Shown here piece by piece: positions 1-12,200 of a stretch of DNA of 64,000 bases; the stretch's first letter is position 1, and each line of letters starts with the position of its first letter. The translations under genes and the position numbers were made by a program. The notes under the pieces are model-generated. The model was not told the origin of the DNA. It did not search any database and saw nothing but the letters and a program-made list of their open reading frames with translations. Location: assembly GCA_032718475.1 (NCBI GenBank), contig JAUCBJ010008056.1:62001-126000 (forward strand). The letters are read 5' to 3'. The stretch comes from Nemertoderma westbladi (lineage: Eukaryota > Xenacoelomorpha > Nemertodermatida > Nemertodermatidae).

Positions 1-203
1 TTTTTTTCACTCTTACAAGTCTTGTTTAATTACAGAATATTAAAAACTTTCAAAAATGCACACATAAAACAACACCAATCACCTATTTACATTGAACAAA
101 CAATTAAGATGGAGCGGGAAATTTAAAAAGTTTAAAGTTTAAGTATTTAACAGTCTGAACCCGCTACCTACCAACTACACTGATACCTCCCCGGCCCCTC
201 AAC

Positions 204-767
204 CTACACTGACACCTCCAAGTCCGCATTAGCGAGGGGAATTGAAGTGTCGGCGACCTGGTGTACTGGCCGGTTGCGCGCCGAACGCGATCCACGGAGG
301 CACATGAGGCTGGCCCGTAGGAGCGCGAAGCTAACCTGCCGTCTCACCCAGTTGCAGCACTCAGCGTACCGGATGTCGCGTTTCTCGGCCAGCCTCAAAC
401 TTAAGTGTTTGAAGAACTGCCTGGTAGTAGGCGACATCCCACCGAACGCGGAGAAAATCAGAGGAGTGAAGGTTGCGAGCTCCACCTCGCGAACCCGTTC
501 CTCGTACTTGTTCCGCTTCCTCGTCTCGTGGAACGAGTGCGCACCCTCCAGCGACATTGCGGCATTGGTCACCGCTAGGTGGTTGAACACAGACACGTCT
601 ATGAAGGTCTTCTGGAACCGGTTACCCCAGAAGCCAGAAGCTGATACGTCCAGACGTGCCTGCTGGTCGATGGAAGTGGATCGGCGGTCGAATATCTCAC
701 CCGTAATTGGCTGCAGGTGCGGTTCCACGGTGACGTTGTGGGCAACCTCAGTCAGCGTATCGGCCAC
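204..767 (-). pseudogene. Element 1 C-terminal nuclease-like domain
   Basis: Coding sequence for this domain begins upstream of 767 in this frame, back to the frameshift near 890. It carries the pattern E...LDVSASGFW...FIDVSVFN, in which an acidic residue is followed about 14 residues later by a hydrophobic-D-hydrophobic strand. This resembles a PD-(D/E)XK restriction-like nuclease core, as used by some non-LTR retrotransposons to cut their target. That assignment is inference from pattern only. The tail includes a WVRRQVSFALLRASLMCLRGSR segment also present in F. The ORF ends at 204 and the region to position 1 is untranslated. Confidence 0.6.
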
Positions 768-1642
768 AAAATCCCTGATCTCGATGTGACGGATTGATGG
801 GAATCCACCTGTAGGATACGACAGAATATGTTGAACTGAAAATCGTGTCCCACAGGCACAACGAGCTGGAAGAGACTGGGGTTGCCAACCATACAGACAG
901 CGTCGCGGAACTCCTCCTTATTGAGGTGGGTACTGTGGAGGGTTATCGGTCGCGAGTTGATCCACGTCGACGCTCCCTTCTCGGACACTAACTCGTTCAA
1001 CTTCCGCTGCGGGTCGCTGAGTTTGGCGCGGGTTTCCTCCACCTTCTCCTTCAATGTCGAGGTGGATTGAGACTTTATCCGGCTGGCGATGAGTTTCTGC
1101 GCCTCCCACACCTCGGACATATTGTCGCTGGCGTTGAACGGGTTGCAGATCTCCCTCGAGTTCTCGTACTGCGACTGCAAGTCGTCAGGCAGTGGGATAC
1201 CGAGGCCCCCGAACCTAACCGGGAGCGAAAGTACCTCGCGTTCGACATCAGCCATTGAGGTGCGTTCCGGTAGAGTCTCGAGGAAATGTCGAACCGAAAC
1301 TTCCAGCGGGTCGAAGTGATCCATCGCCCCAGGGACCACTCTGGCGATGTACCGCCATCGGCCAACTAGTCCGAATGCCAGACCGGCGTAGGCGCAGTGG
1401 GGGTCTGTGCGGGCAATCTCCTCGAGGCGCTGAACCTGTTGGACGAACTCCTCGACTCTGGCTTGGATAAACTCCAGCCGGAATTCATCATCCCCGATAA
1501 TTCCACCAAGGAGTTTGTTTCCCCGTGTGCTGAATGTAAAGCAATCCTCCGGGAATATCCGCTTCGCCTCGTCCAGCAGCCCCAGTTTAACCAGCAAGTG
1601 GCACTTCGTTGGGTGGTATCCATAGAGAGTACCGCGACACAC
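752..1642 (-). pseudogene. Element 1 RT thumb/connection region
   Basis: This frame continues in phase from the RT domain after the nonsense codon. It contains the post-RT region with FGLVGRWRYIAR and a PVRFGGLGIPLP motif that is also seen, diverged, in element F at 17850-17890. Near 885-895 a small indel moves the coding sequence into the frame used by the next segment, so the last part of this ORF is out-of-frame read-through. In the displaced frame a CxC...H zinc-binding cluster can be seen, with Tyr where F has the last Cys. Confidence 0.7.
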
Positions 1643-1651
1643 TACGACATC

Positions 1652-2941
1652 TCACATCTTCCGCAGCTCCAACAACGTACCCGCGCCATTACCGTCATCA
1701 GCGTACCACTTCTGCACCACATCAGAAACGTCATCCACCTCGCCAACCAGGGGGAGCACACCCGCGGCGTACATTGGCATCGCGACGGGGTCGCCCTGGG
1801 TCGATCCTTCCTCCGATAAGAGAAACTCTCCACCGATGAACAGCTTGGTCGGAGTGGAGTAACAATTGGTGACCATGGTATGTAGGGCCGGACAAATATG
1901 TTGGATATTGTGCACGGCTGCGGCGCGGTTGAGCGAATTGAATGCATTGTTCGCATCTATCTGGAGGATGGCCTCGCACTCATCCTCAGCGAAAGCGTCA
2001 TTGAGCGCGTGGATCGCGTGTTCGATCCCTGCCTTCTGTCCCACACACAACTGCGCCGTCCCGCAAACAGCCTGGAGATCCGCCGAGATGCAGTCTATCG
2101 TCGCCTTCCCAATAACCCGTCGGAGCATTTCGCCGATTCCTATCGGACGGACGCCTGGACATTTATCCAGTGCAATTAATCGCTCTGCCAATAGCGATGA
2201 GAGGCTACCTGGCGATACAATGGACTGCGCAATCTTCTTCGCTAAATTAGCAATGCTGTTGCACAGGTCCACCGATGAGTTGCGGAACTTGGTGGCGAGG
2301 TGTTTCCACCCTTGGGCATCCAGCCCTGACGGTCCGGCAGCATTACCGCGTATTCGCAGTAAACAGTTGAGAACGAGTTGCGCATCTATACTCTCAAAGA
2401 TGACACCATGGAACTCAGGTGCTCCTGGAAACCAATCGAGTAGAATCGAGGGGTCGGGTGGCGATGCGGCTGGGTGCTTATCCAGCAATGCTTCCCGAAC
2501 CGACTTGGTTACTCCGCGCTTATCCGTCACCATCTCATCTAAACTAAGAACACGACTTCTGGCGAGCTCGTTCAAACATCGCATTGCTGCCGCTACGTTT
2601 CCAGTAAGCATATGCTTACAAAACGCCTTCTCTGCTGATTCGTTCCGCTGTTTAAAGGCTCGCGATGTTGACTTCGGTAGGTGGGCTTGGATCACCCTCA
2701 CCTCAACCAGTAATTCGTCGAACCGGGCCAACTTCCAGGAAGTTAAACGCCGTTCCAGAACATTCCTATGTGTTGCAGCGTTCGAAGAACGGCTCGGCTT
2801 CTGCAGTAACAACGCGGGGAGAATCATTAACGCTGTAATCACAACTTCCTCCATTAATGAACCCGAAATAAACAAATTCATGAGGCGGGACAGCTCATCC
2901 ACTAACTGGCGCCCAATTGCACCGGGTGGGAGCAGGAACAA
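1652..2941 (-). pseudogene. Element 1 reverse transcriptase domain
   Basis: The 429-codon frame contains the RT signatures in order: PGVRPIGIGEMLRR, then IDANNAFNSLNR (motif A Asp), TQGDPVAMPMYA (motif B) and WYADDGN (motif C, both catalytic Asp present). It stops at a TGA (1652-1654) just after motif C, and the same frame continues from 1642, so one nonsense codon splits the enzyme. Upstream, the conserved lead-in to this domain lies in another frame (3102-2902), so an indel also separates it from its N-terminal part. Known role: copying element RNA into DNA. This copy cannot make a full enzyme. Confidence 0.8.
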
Positions 2942-3164
2942 TTGGGGCGCCAGTGAATTACGTCATACACTTTATTAATCTTGTTAGATAATTCCAAAAC
3001 AGGAACAATGTTTGCAAACCATTTGACTGACGTAGTAGCTGCGGTTGATTGAGCCAACGTGGCATTCGGGGTTCCAGTCAGTGTAGTTCCACCACCAGAC
3101 ACTGTGGGTGCCCGGGGGACAATACCAGGCAGCGCGGGGGCCTGACACCAGACTCTGTGGTGAC

Positions 3165-3850
3165 GTCCTGGGTCGAGGGGACAGATACACCATCATCCGG
3201 GACCAAGTGGACAGAAACACCATCATCCGGGGCCGAGGGGACAGATACACCGTCATTATGGGCTGAGGGGACAGATGCACCGTCATCCTGGGCTGAGCGG
3301 ACAGATACACCGTCATCCTGGGCTGAGGGGAAAGATACACCAACGTCCGGGACCGAGGGGACAGATATACCGTCATTCTGGACTGAGGGGACAGATACAC
3401 CAACAACCACGGCTGAGGGGACAGATACACCAACGTCTGGGACAAAGGGGACAGATACACCGACATCTGGGATCGAGGGGACAGACACAACGACATCCTG
3501 GGCTGACAGGACAGATACACCAACGTCCTGGGTCGAGGGGACAGATACACCGTCATCCTGGGCTGAGGGGACAGAAACACCGTCATCCGGGGCCAAGGGG
3601 ACAGATACACCAACGTCCGGGACCGAGGGGACAGATACACCATCATTCTGGGCTGAGAAGACAGATACACCGAACACCGGGACGTCATCCTGGGCTGAGG
3701 GGACAGATACTCCAACGTCCGGGACAAGGGGGACAGATACACCGTCATCCGGGGCCGAGGGGACAGATACACCGACATCCTGGGCTGAGGGGACAGAAAC
3801 ACCGTCATCCGGGGCTGAGGGGACAGATACACCAACGTCCGGGACTGTAC
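3165..3850 (-). repeat. 30-bp minisatellite, coding 10-residue repeats
   Basis: About 23 tandem 30-bp units of the plus-strand type GGGGACAGATACACC followed by a variable half. Each unit encodes ten residues on the minus strand (DGVSVPSAQD-like). One 18-bp insertion near 3670 keeps the frame. Units differ by scattered substitutions, many of them conservative at the protein level. Confidence 0.85.
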
Positions 3851-3894
3851 CAACCCCAGACAGACAGGGACCTACTCCAGACGGCTCGAGACCA

Positions 3895-4470
3895 TCTTCA
3901 GACTGACTCGTACCAACATCAGACAACCCTGTACCAACCGATGACAACCCTGGGCCAAAACCAGACTGACTAGTACCAACCCCAGACTGACCGGGACCTA
4001 CTCCAGACAGCTCGGGACCATTAGCAGACTGACTCATACCAACTCCAGACAACTCTGGGCCAACACCAGACTGACCAGAACAAGCACCAGACAGCTCGGA
4101 ACCAACACCAGACTGATCAGTACCAACCTCTGGACCAACACCAGACAGACCAGTATCAACCCCAGACAACCCTGGGCCAACACCGGGCTGACAAGTACCA
4201 ACCACAGACAGGCCAGGACCTATTCCAGACATCTCAAGACCATCACCAGACTGACTTGTGCCATCCCGAAACAACCCTGGGCCAACACCAGACTGACAAG
4301 TACCAACCCCAGACAAACAGGGAACTACTCCAGACAGCTCGAGACCATCACCAGACTGACTCGTACCAACCCCAGACAACCCTGGGCCAACACCAGACTG
4401 ACCAGTACAAGCACCAGGCAGCTCGGGACCAACACCAGACAGCTCGGGACCAGCACCGGTGTGACTAGGA
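3895..4470 (-). repeat. 21-bp minisatellite, coding 7-residue repeats
   Basis: About 27 units of 21 bp directly next to the 30-bp array and in the same minus-strand reading frame. They encode SGVGPEL, SGVGTSQ, SGDGLEL and similar heptads. Three subtypes alternate, giving a weak higher-order pattern. The arrays differ in unit length but share the Gly-Val-Ser bias. Confidence 0.8.
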
Positions 4471-4967
4471 ATTGCCCCAGACTTAACGCCAACAGATGAG
4501 GATGAGAGAGATAATAACGTTCCATCATTGTCCAACAAGGTTTCAACAGCCGACGGAGAACATGTATCTAATGGCTGAGAAAGGAACGTCCGTGTTAACT
4601 GAACAGCACTGCCCCGGTCCGGCAGTGGCTGGGAAGATGATGGCTGAACTAACGACGTACCGACGTTTTCACAATTCCCGTTCTTCCTCGCGGCGCAACT
4701 GATACTACAGTTTCTATGTGCTTTCGCGCAGACGCACTTCCTGCACCGACCAGTCTTCCCGTTGCAGCCACAACAGGCTGCCATCTAAGAACAACTAGGC
4801 AACGCGTGTGGCGATTAGCTGCCGATTTCCGTCCAAAAGCGTCAAGCAGTCTGGCAGTCAGATTACAGTAGGCCTTTTAGTATTGGTTGTATATGGTTAT
4901 TTATCCACCAGTTTATATACTAGTACCGGTTATACATACTATGTTCAACCTAGAATGGTAATAATAC

Positions 4968-4995
4968 CTACTACTACTACTACTACTACTACTAC
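4968..4995. repeat. (CTA)n microsatellite, left flank of element A
   Basis: A perfect trinucleotide run immediately left of LTR A. The matching (ACT)n run resumes at 17579 after the other LTR, so element A inserted into one microsatellite. Confidence 0.9.
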
Positions 4996-6228
4996 TGTTC
5001 GCGCTTTCAGACCTTTGGCAGTTTAACCCGCCAAATTAGAATGTCTTCTAGATAATAAATCGCTTTTTAGTCTATGACAAGTATTTGATTCACTACACTA
5101 GTCGAAACCAATCCGTGCGCGACCATTCACCCTTCTGGATATTCCCGGGAGATTGGGTTCGGCGGTTTAATTTTTATTGCTATGTAAGCCTAATGTATTA
5201 TTCGACTGACAGTATTATATAATCTCTGACAATATTATTCACCTTCGGTAATATTAACAGTTCCTTTAGGACGTGGCGCTTTATCTATATAAACAGAGTT
5301 ATGACTTAAACTACTCACAACGATATGGCTTAATTATAATCCACATATATGACGCATTCTTTAGGAATTGCTTCTTTAACAGACTCACTCATACACTATG
5401 CTGCACAATACTGCACACTAATCTGCCAGTCTTCACTGATTTTAGTCACATATAAAAGGAACACAGGCTGACTCATGTAGGGTCTATCAAATAACATTAG
5501 ATTCACTTCAAACCACTTTAACATAAGTCACAATCGTTATTGGTAACCTTTCTCTCTTACCTTCGGTATATCAAGAATATTGGGTTGCGGGGTTATTTAT
5601 CGTTATTCCAAATATAATAATTCATCAACCATATTATGAAGAACTGACAGTAAATAGCAGTATCAAACAACAACTGAACAGTTAGGTAGATCGGTACATC
5701 AGTACCGGTATGTCAGCAGTGAGATATTTACAGTGAGATATTCAAGCAGTTAAAGGATATATGCCCTTTATAATTAAACCTACTAGTGTACGACTAAAAA
5801 GCAGTACAGCACAAAATACTTCCAAGCCGTTCTTTCTTTGGCTCAAGACTGAATGTAAACACTGCACATAGGCATTGCGTCATTTCTCGGAAATTTTCTG
5901 TACAAGGAGCCACAAAAACGCTCTCATTGGCTGACTGAACTGAGAGACGCCGTAGAACAAAGGAAATCAACACGTATGAATGTCAGCTGTTAACCGTAGT
6001 CATAGTAACTACTGTTCAAGAGTAGCTATCACCCTTTTGCGTCACGAATTGCCATAGAATCATAAAATATGCCTTTCACAGTACACATACGGAGGAAATA
6101 GGTCTTAGATCCTCTAAAAACACAGATACAGCAATAATACGGTCTCTTACACTTATTAAATCAACTACAGAGTATTTTAATGTAAAAGATAATAAAAATA
6201 ACGGGGCAATTCAGCAAAGGCTTTTACA
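4996..6228 (-). repeat. LTR of element A (3' LTR relative to coding strand)
   Basis: The 1233-bp copy starts TGTTCGCGC and ends CTTTTACA on the plus strand. Compared with 16360-17578 it carries a 13-bp internal duplication near 5725-5740 and a 1-bp indel near 5152. On the minus strand the 6229-6240 region just before it reads GGGAGCGG, a plausible polypurine tract. A minus-strand TATAAAGG lies at 5765-5772. Short plus-strand ORFs in the LTR are identical in both copies and have no protein features, so I treat them as chance. Confidence 0.93.
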
Positions 6229-9200
6229 CCGCTCCCAGAAAATGGGATTTTCAGTCTATAAAATATAAAAATCACAGTTTCTAAAACCTAAAGATACTCT
6301 AAACAGTTAGTCTTTCTCGCGCGGACGGCGTTTACGCAGTTTTTTAAAGCTAGCAAGAGTCCTTTTCTCTTTGGGGGGAACCACTTTACTAGGAGGGCCA
6401 TAACTCCTGGGTGAAGGGTGCAATATGATTGCATTAGAAGGTTTGGGTTTACTGTCGGTGTCTCGTCCATTTCGATATGCTTCTCCTCGAGCTGATTTTC
6501 CTCCGCTTGTCATGGGATATGTTCGTCCAAAACTCTCGCAGAGAATAGGGTTTTCTAAGCTTGATATCTTCTTAGAGATTCGAGATTTCCCAATCGAACC
6601 GAGATAAGGCCAATTCGTTTATCGATTGGACTTACTGTTATAACTTACGTTTATCTGAACAAACGCAGGTTTCCTTTTGATCTTTATAGAATAGCGTTTA
6701 ACTCGTTTCGTACAACGCTCTCCTTCACTTTGATGAAGGGTTGTATCGCGTTAAATGGGACGACCATACGGTTGGATAAGGATATTAGGTGTCTGCGTCA
6801 TAATCCAGCTAGGTAAGATGGGCGGCTAGCTAGAAATCACTGTCGGAGTGTTACCGATTAATTGTTAGGGTAGCACTAGATCTTTGAACAGTGAATACAG
6901 TCCGCGAGGATCCGCGACACCACCAAGATCGCAGGTCTGAGGTCCAACTAAGGAATGAGGAGGTTTGACCGAGTATTCCGGGACTCTGATCGTAGGTTTA
7001 CTCCAGGATCGTTCGAGCCGAGTGAGCATAGGTGATACGTCAACAAGTTTCGGTTTACGTGGATGTTTATGTCTTTCCGTTTATTAGTTGGGTCTAGGGC
7101 ATTTATCGTAATAATACCAAAGACGCACGTCTGGTAGGGTAAACGCGGGTGATATTTATTTGTTGTTACAATGCTTCTATCAAGAATTCCAAATATACGT
7201 TGGAGTTACCGCGTCCATTTGTTTCTTAAGTGTCTTTTCTTTCGAGTCGATTTCGAATAGAATTTTCGCATTCGAATTTCCGTTTATGGTTCCGACTCCG
7301 CTGGGCAGGATATATAGTCGACATAGTCCGTATTGTGTAAATCGATAGGATGACCAGTAGTTAAGAAGACCATATACGTACCATTACGCTGCGTATATCG
7401 AGCAGCGAATTTTCTATAGTCCAACTCGCGCGAGAGCTGCACTTGGGACATTGTCGGTTCGATATAACGACCATCGTCCTCCGCAGCAGTTGGACTAACG
7501 TCGCCGCGTATTAAGCTATCAACAAACGCTTGCAAAAGTAGAGTATATCGCTCCCCGATACCAAGAACATCTGCTATCAACTCCATCATGTCTGCTATAT
7601 ATGAGTTTATCCACAGTATAAGGAGTTTATATTCAGGCTAGCGAGCGTCGCTGCCTACTCCAATTAACCCCCGGACAGTACGAGATCCTCAGCGCCGATG
7701 TGTCGTCGCCGCTGTACTTTCGCCAACGACGTAGCCGCACAATGACAACGACAACCGGCACAAGTCACTCAACTGTCCGTCCCAAAGGCTTAGATGTACT
7801 TCAGGTTTCCTTGGAGAGTTAGGATACTTTTACGATTGCGACTAGCTACTGTAAACACACCTTAGCAGTAACATTCACCTATAAACTCACAAATACCACA
7901 CACACAACTTGTCACAAATTACACACACTCGGGTCACTTGTCCGTTAGTCAATGCCTTCCAGAATGTCACTGTATTATTATGTATCCTTGGATACTATCA
8001 GTGCGCGATTTATTCCCTATGTTATTCAATGGGACAAGCTTTCTATTGTTAGTTTAACTCAATTCTAATTCTAGCGTGGTTGTTGCTATGGTGACATTAT
8101 GCAAAGCTAGCGGTAGAGTTAGGGTGATTCCAATGCATACAGATCTGGGATGTTATTTAATAGGAATTCTTTAATAGTCAATGTCCTGTTTATACATGAC
8201 TTTAAGAATTTTATCGGCTATTAACTATGTTTGGGAGACTTTCACACTCTCATACGCATGATAAGATAAATCTCCGCTCCCTTGATCTATTAATTAATGG
8301 AATTTTGGGAACTTTATAAATTGCGTAAAATGGCAATTTATTAAATTCATTAAAAGGCATGAATTTAAATTTATTCCCTGAAATTTTATTATTTGATAAT
8401 TAAATGGACATATTTTGATTCTAGAACATGTCTAGGGACACAAGATCCTTAATTCTAAGAAATTGTCTCTTTAAGAATATCGGTAAATGCTACGATATCT
8501 TAATTGACTAGAATTGTTGAAGGATCTGAATTTTACAGATTTTGAATTATTTGATTTGTAAATATTAACTAATTAATATTTGAGATGGGCACCGATTTAT
8601 TCCAGAACTTGTCTGGGGACGTTAACCACTGATTCTAGAATTTGTCTTTCAAGTATATCGGTGGGTGCCGCGATAGCTTAATCGACTAGAATTACAGATG
8701 GTCAAAGGGTTTAACAGATTTATTTTGCGTTATACGCTACTGTTAAAGGGACATCACGCTACTATATGTATTATTTAATATACGGTATGAGAGCAATATC
8801 GCACGAAGCAATGTCAGTGTGAAGAGGCAAGTCGTTTCCAAGGTCTACCCAGAGCTTGGTTTAGCCGAGACACGAGGATCTGAACTTTGCATTCCTAATA
8901 CTCTGCCTACCAATAATACTAAATATAGTAGTGGCTTTATTGTACTTTAATAAGTACAGACATTTCATCTTACTGTAGTTACGTATTTATAGTATAATAC
9001 GGACAGTAAGGAAAGAGAAAAAATAATTATCTCTTCGCCGTCGCACTAAATATAATATAAGTAATGACGTACGTAATAAACACGAATATATTGCACTATT
9101 CTACAAAATAATCGCTAAATAATATTCTACTAAATTAAATAAAACGATTATAATAAAATTACATAGTAATACATACATAAATATAAAAATAATAATAATA

Positions 9201-9239
9201 ATATAAAATAATAGAGTCACACGCCTACTCCGAACGATA
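6229..9239. other. 3-kb 3' region of element A without integrase
   Basis: Between the end of the Gag-protease ORF (9240) and the 3' LTR, where integrase would normally lie, I find no HHCC or DDE pattern in any frame. Small minus-strand ORFs occur at 7284-7589 (101 codons, unrecognised) and 6307-6513 (68 codons, ending in a Lys/Arg-rich KLRKRRPREKD). The latter resembles in composition the basic tail of ORF3 in element B, but no alignment supports homology. The 7600-9240 part is AT-rich and contains a diverged duplication (8417-8725). Confidence 0.6.
8417..8725. repeat. Diverged direct duplication, period about 182 bp
   Basis: The segment starting GATTCTAGAACATGTCT (8417) is repeated with many changes from about 8599 (CCAGAACTTGTCTGGGGAC). 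Each copy is about 125 bp and ends in a TTTAACAGATTT/TTTTACAGATTT motif. No coding potential was seen. Confidence 0.7.
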
Positions 9240-12200
9240 TTAAGTTGGGGAGTCCCTAGATGTCGGTTGGATTAGGGAGGTGGTCGTGGGAAGAGAATCT
9301 TGCCTTCCACAGTTTCCGGAGAGTCCTCCATTCCCTTCCGATAAACACAAACGACCGACTGGGTGATTGAGTCGCTGCATCCTGAATACAATTCCAGGTT
9401 TCCTCTTCGTCCTGGAATAGTGACGATAGAAACATCGCTCAAAGTATATGACGGCGTCACAAAGCCGATTCCAGGAGCTATAGTGGTCCGTCGCTCTCTG
9501 CAGGAGAGGTGAGAGTCCCTGCGAGACGTCTGATGTTCCAGAGCTCCAATCGCTCTCTCTGATCTTCATGAAGGATCCACTCGCGGAGGGGAGGCCCAGA
9601 TCTACGGCGTCGTCCCTGGCAACATGTAATACCGACAGATCTATCCCGGGTTCAAATAACTCCGATCCACACGTCCGGGTTTCAGGTTCGACTTTCTCCG
9701 CTCCCTTGGCTGGTATAATCTCAGTCGGAGTAAGATGGGGAGGCCATTCATTCTCCTTACTCAGGAAGTCGGGTTCACCTAATCGGTCTGTAGTATCTGT
9801 CAGTTCTTGAGGAGTTGCTCCTCTGGAAGCGATGTCAATTGGATTAAACTTCTTGAGGCAATATCTCCATTGATCTACATTGGAGCTAAGATTGTCATTA
9901 TCTGAGGAGTGTGGTGTTCTCTCAGTTGGGTCGTCTCCCTCACTAGTATCATCTTCCCATTCACTCACCTGGCAGACGCGATCTTGAAGCAGTCTTTCCC
10001 TGAGCGTTCTACGGGAAGGTCCAGTAAGGTACCAACCTACTCTAGTTCTTACCGCATAGGTCTGTAGTGGCTGCGGTTGAGCAGGTCGTTTCTCTAATGT
10101 CTCCAGCGCCTCATGCGCGTTTTGGCCGATGAGTATTTGCACTCTAGGGTAATCAGTCTGGAATCGAGGTATGTTAAGATGTTGGATGCTCTCATCCTCG
10201 TCCCAATTATAAAGGTCTGCTTGAGTAGTAGCGAAGTTCTTTATAGCCACCATTTTCACTGACCTTATGCTATGTTCTCCTAGTTCGTCTTGTGGGGTGG
10301 ACAACGCGCCTACATAATAATCAGCTGTTATTGTAGATTTCCAAACTTGCATAATGCCTGACATGTTGAGCTTAGTTTGGAACTTGGGTTGTCCAGCAAA
10401 TATATCTTCGGCTAGCTCTTTATCGATGAATGTTCCTGTGCTGCCGGAGTCCAGGAGGGCGTTCACTACATAACTCCGTTTAGGTCCGTGCACCCTTACC
10501 TGCACCACAGGAAACTCTCGGATTCCTATATTGGAAGTTGGCGCTTTCCAAGATGGTTGTTGATCGGAAGTAGTTAAGGTAAGGTCGCTGTCTGTGTCTT
10601 TCTCATGTACGAGTGCTCGATACACTGCGGTGGTGTTTATTAGGTAACAGGATTCGTTTTGGTCGGAGAACTCGTCCGTATAGAATCCTTCCATCTCAGA
10701 TTGATCAGTGTCGTTCACATCACTGAATTGGACATGTAGTTCGGACTCACTTACCGGACTCGGGCTGTTTCGTTCGAATTCCGTGTGCAACAAGATATGA
10801 TGATTTGCGCCGCACTTTGCACACCTTGCGTCGGAGTTACAGGTTCGCCGTTGGTGTCCTCGTCTGAGGCAATTATAACACAACCGCTTATCCCTCATGA
10901 CTTCACGTCTATCCTCGAGTGATTTCCTCAGGAATTTATCACACGCATTTAAACGGTGGGGCCCGTCGCACAGCACACATTTCGGCTTGATGTTACTTAC
11001 TTTAACCTGTGCTATGTGGTGCACACTTGTTCTTTCCTCGGGCTTTCTCACCTGAATTCCTTTAGGAGACGTAGGAGGGGTTTTTTGTACCGGTTCCCTT
11101 CTGTCATTGGGTCGAGACTTGGATTTACTTACCTGTTCTTTAGGCATTTTATTGACATAATAAGGCCTGTCAGTGTCTTTCCCGCTGTCCTCTCCTTGAG
11201 AGGTTTGGCTTTCACCGTCGTCGGTATAACATACTGGTGTTACCCTTCTCCTAGAAACGGGTTTCTCACTTACCTTGTTTTCCAATGTCTTCTCTCTGGA
11301 CTGCCTTAGGAGCTGTAATTTCACTTCTCTATCTAAGAATGACATGAGATCAGTCATGGTAGGGTCTCGTCGTTGTTGTTCCATCATATATAACACCTTC
11401 TTATCCCAGCGTGTACCTACTCCACCCTTCGGTAAAGCAGAAGCCACTGCTCTAATAACCATAGCACTCTGATACTCATGAGACTTACCTAGCCAATCTA
11501 ATTGTCTGCAGATCTCCTGAATTTCATCGGAAAACTCTATAATCCCGCTGCTAATAAACTTTCGGGGCGCTACCAACTTTGCATACAAATACCCAGCTAT
11601 GTTATTCCTATTACCATACCTGATGTTTAGTGTATCCCAAACTTGTCTTAATCCGTCTGGATGTCCAATAAACCTTAACGCCATTAACTTGGGAGATCCT
11701 TCCAAGCACTCGATGAGGTATCTAAGTTTTTCTCCATTAGATAGTACGGAGTTCTGTATGTTATCTTTGTAATATTCATTAAAAGGTAACCATTTCATCT
11801 CATCTCCATTGAACTTGACGATCTGTCCCACCTTTACCGCTTGCCGGGCTTCGGTTCTAGCCATTTGACGCGTAAAACTTTCTTGGGCCATCGTGTTATT
11901 TAATATCGAGTTATCGGTATATAAATTTCTCGGATTATGATCAGTTCTATAGGGAATGTCATTATCAACAGGTCTATAATTACCCTTAATAGGGTTCACT
12001 ATAGGAGTTTCTACTTCGCTAGCAGTATATATGCGTGTAGGCTCCACACCTTGCGCATGCGATACTTCAGACCTAACGGGTTGACACATTGTTACAGGGG
12101 GTGGTGGTATACCCTTTTGTAAATTTACTAATTTATCGCGCTCTAGCGCGATACTTTGCTGCACTTCTTGCAACTCTAGCCTACTTTCCCTTACTGTGCC

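Larger units (their letters stand above)
3078..4784 (-). pseudogene. Element 1 N-terminal ORF: CxC-type Cys-rich domain plus tandem peptide repeats
   Basis: The 568-codon frame begins ATG at 4784. Residues about 4-38 are Cys-rich with a CxC...CxxC...CxC spacing that resembles a tesmin/TSO1-like CXC zinc-binding domain; that likeness is an inference from spacing. A Ser/Thr/Pro linker follows, then about 27 copies of a 7-residue repeat (type SGVGPEL/SGVGTSQ) and about 23 copies of a 10-residue repeat (type DGVSVPSAQD). The frame ends at 3078, but homologous coding continues in a different frame near 3102-2902 and again from 2941. This ORF was therefore once fused to the RT and is now cut off by indels. 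Function is unknown beyond probable nucleic-acid binding. Confidence 0.6.
1..4960 (-). mobile_element. Element 1: decayed RT retroelement with Cys-rich N-terminus
   Basis: Read on the minus strand, this element runs from a Cys-rich N-terminus (4784) through two in-frame minisatellites, a reverse transcriptase and a zinc-binding/nuclease-like C-terminus ending near 204. The T-run at 1-7 could be the complement of a poly(A) tail, which would put the 3' end at the window edge. At least three frame changes and one nonsense codon break it, so it is dead. The domain order resembles RT elements I recall from cnidarians and other marine invertebrates. I cannot assign a clade with certainty. Positions 4785-4967 hold no ORF and would be its 5' leader or promoter. 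Confidence 0.75.

Noticed and set aside
5273-5455. Identical 60-codon ORFs at 5273 and 16636
   Set aside because: They are the two LTRs of element A read on the non-coding strand, with no protein features.
7284-7589. 101-codon minus-strand ORF as a gene or envelope remnant
   Set aside because: No recognisable motif, signal peptide or membrane segment. Kept only as part of the undescribed 3' region of element A.
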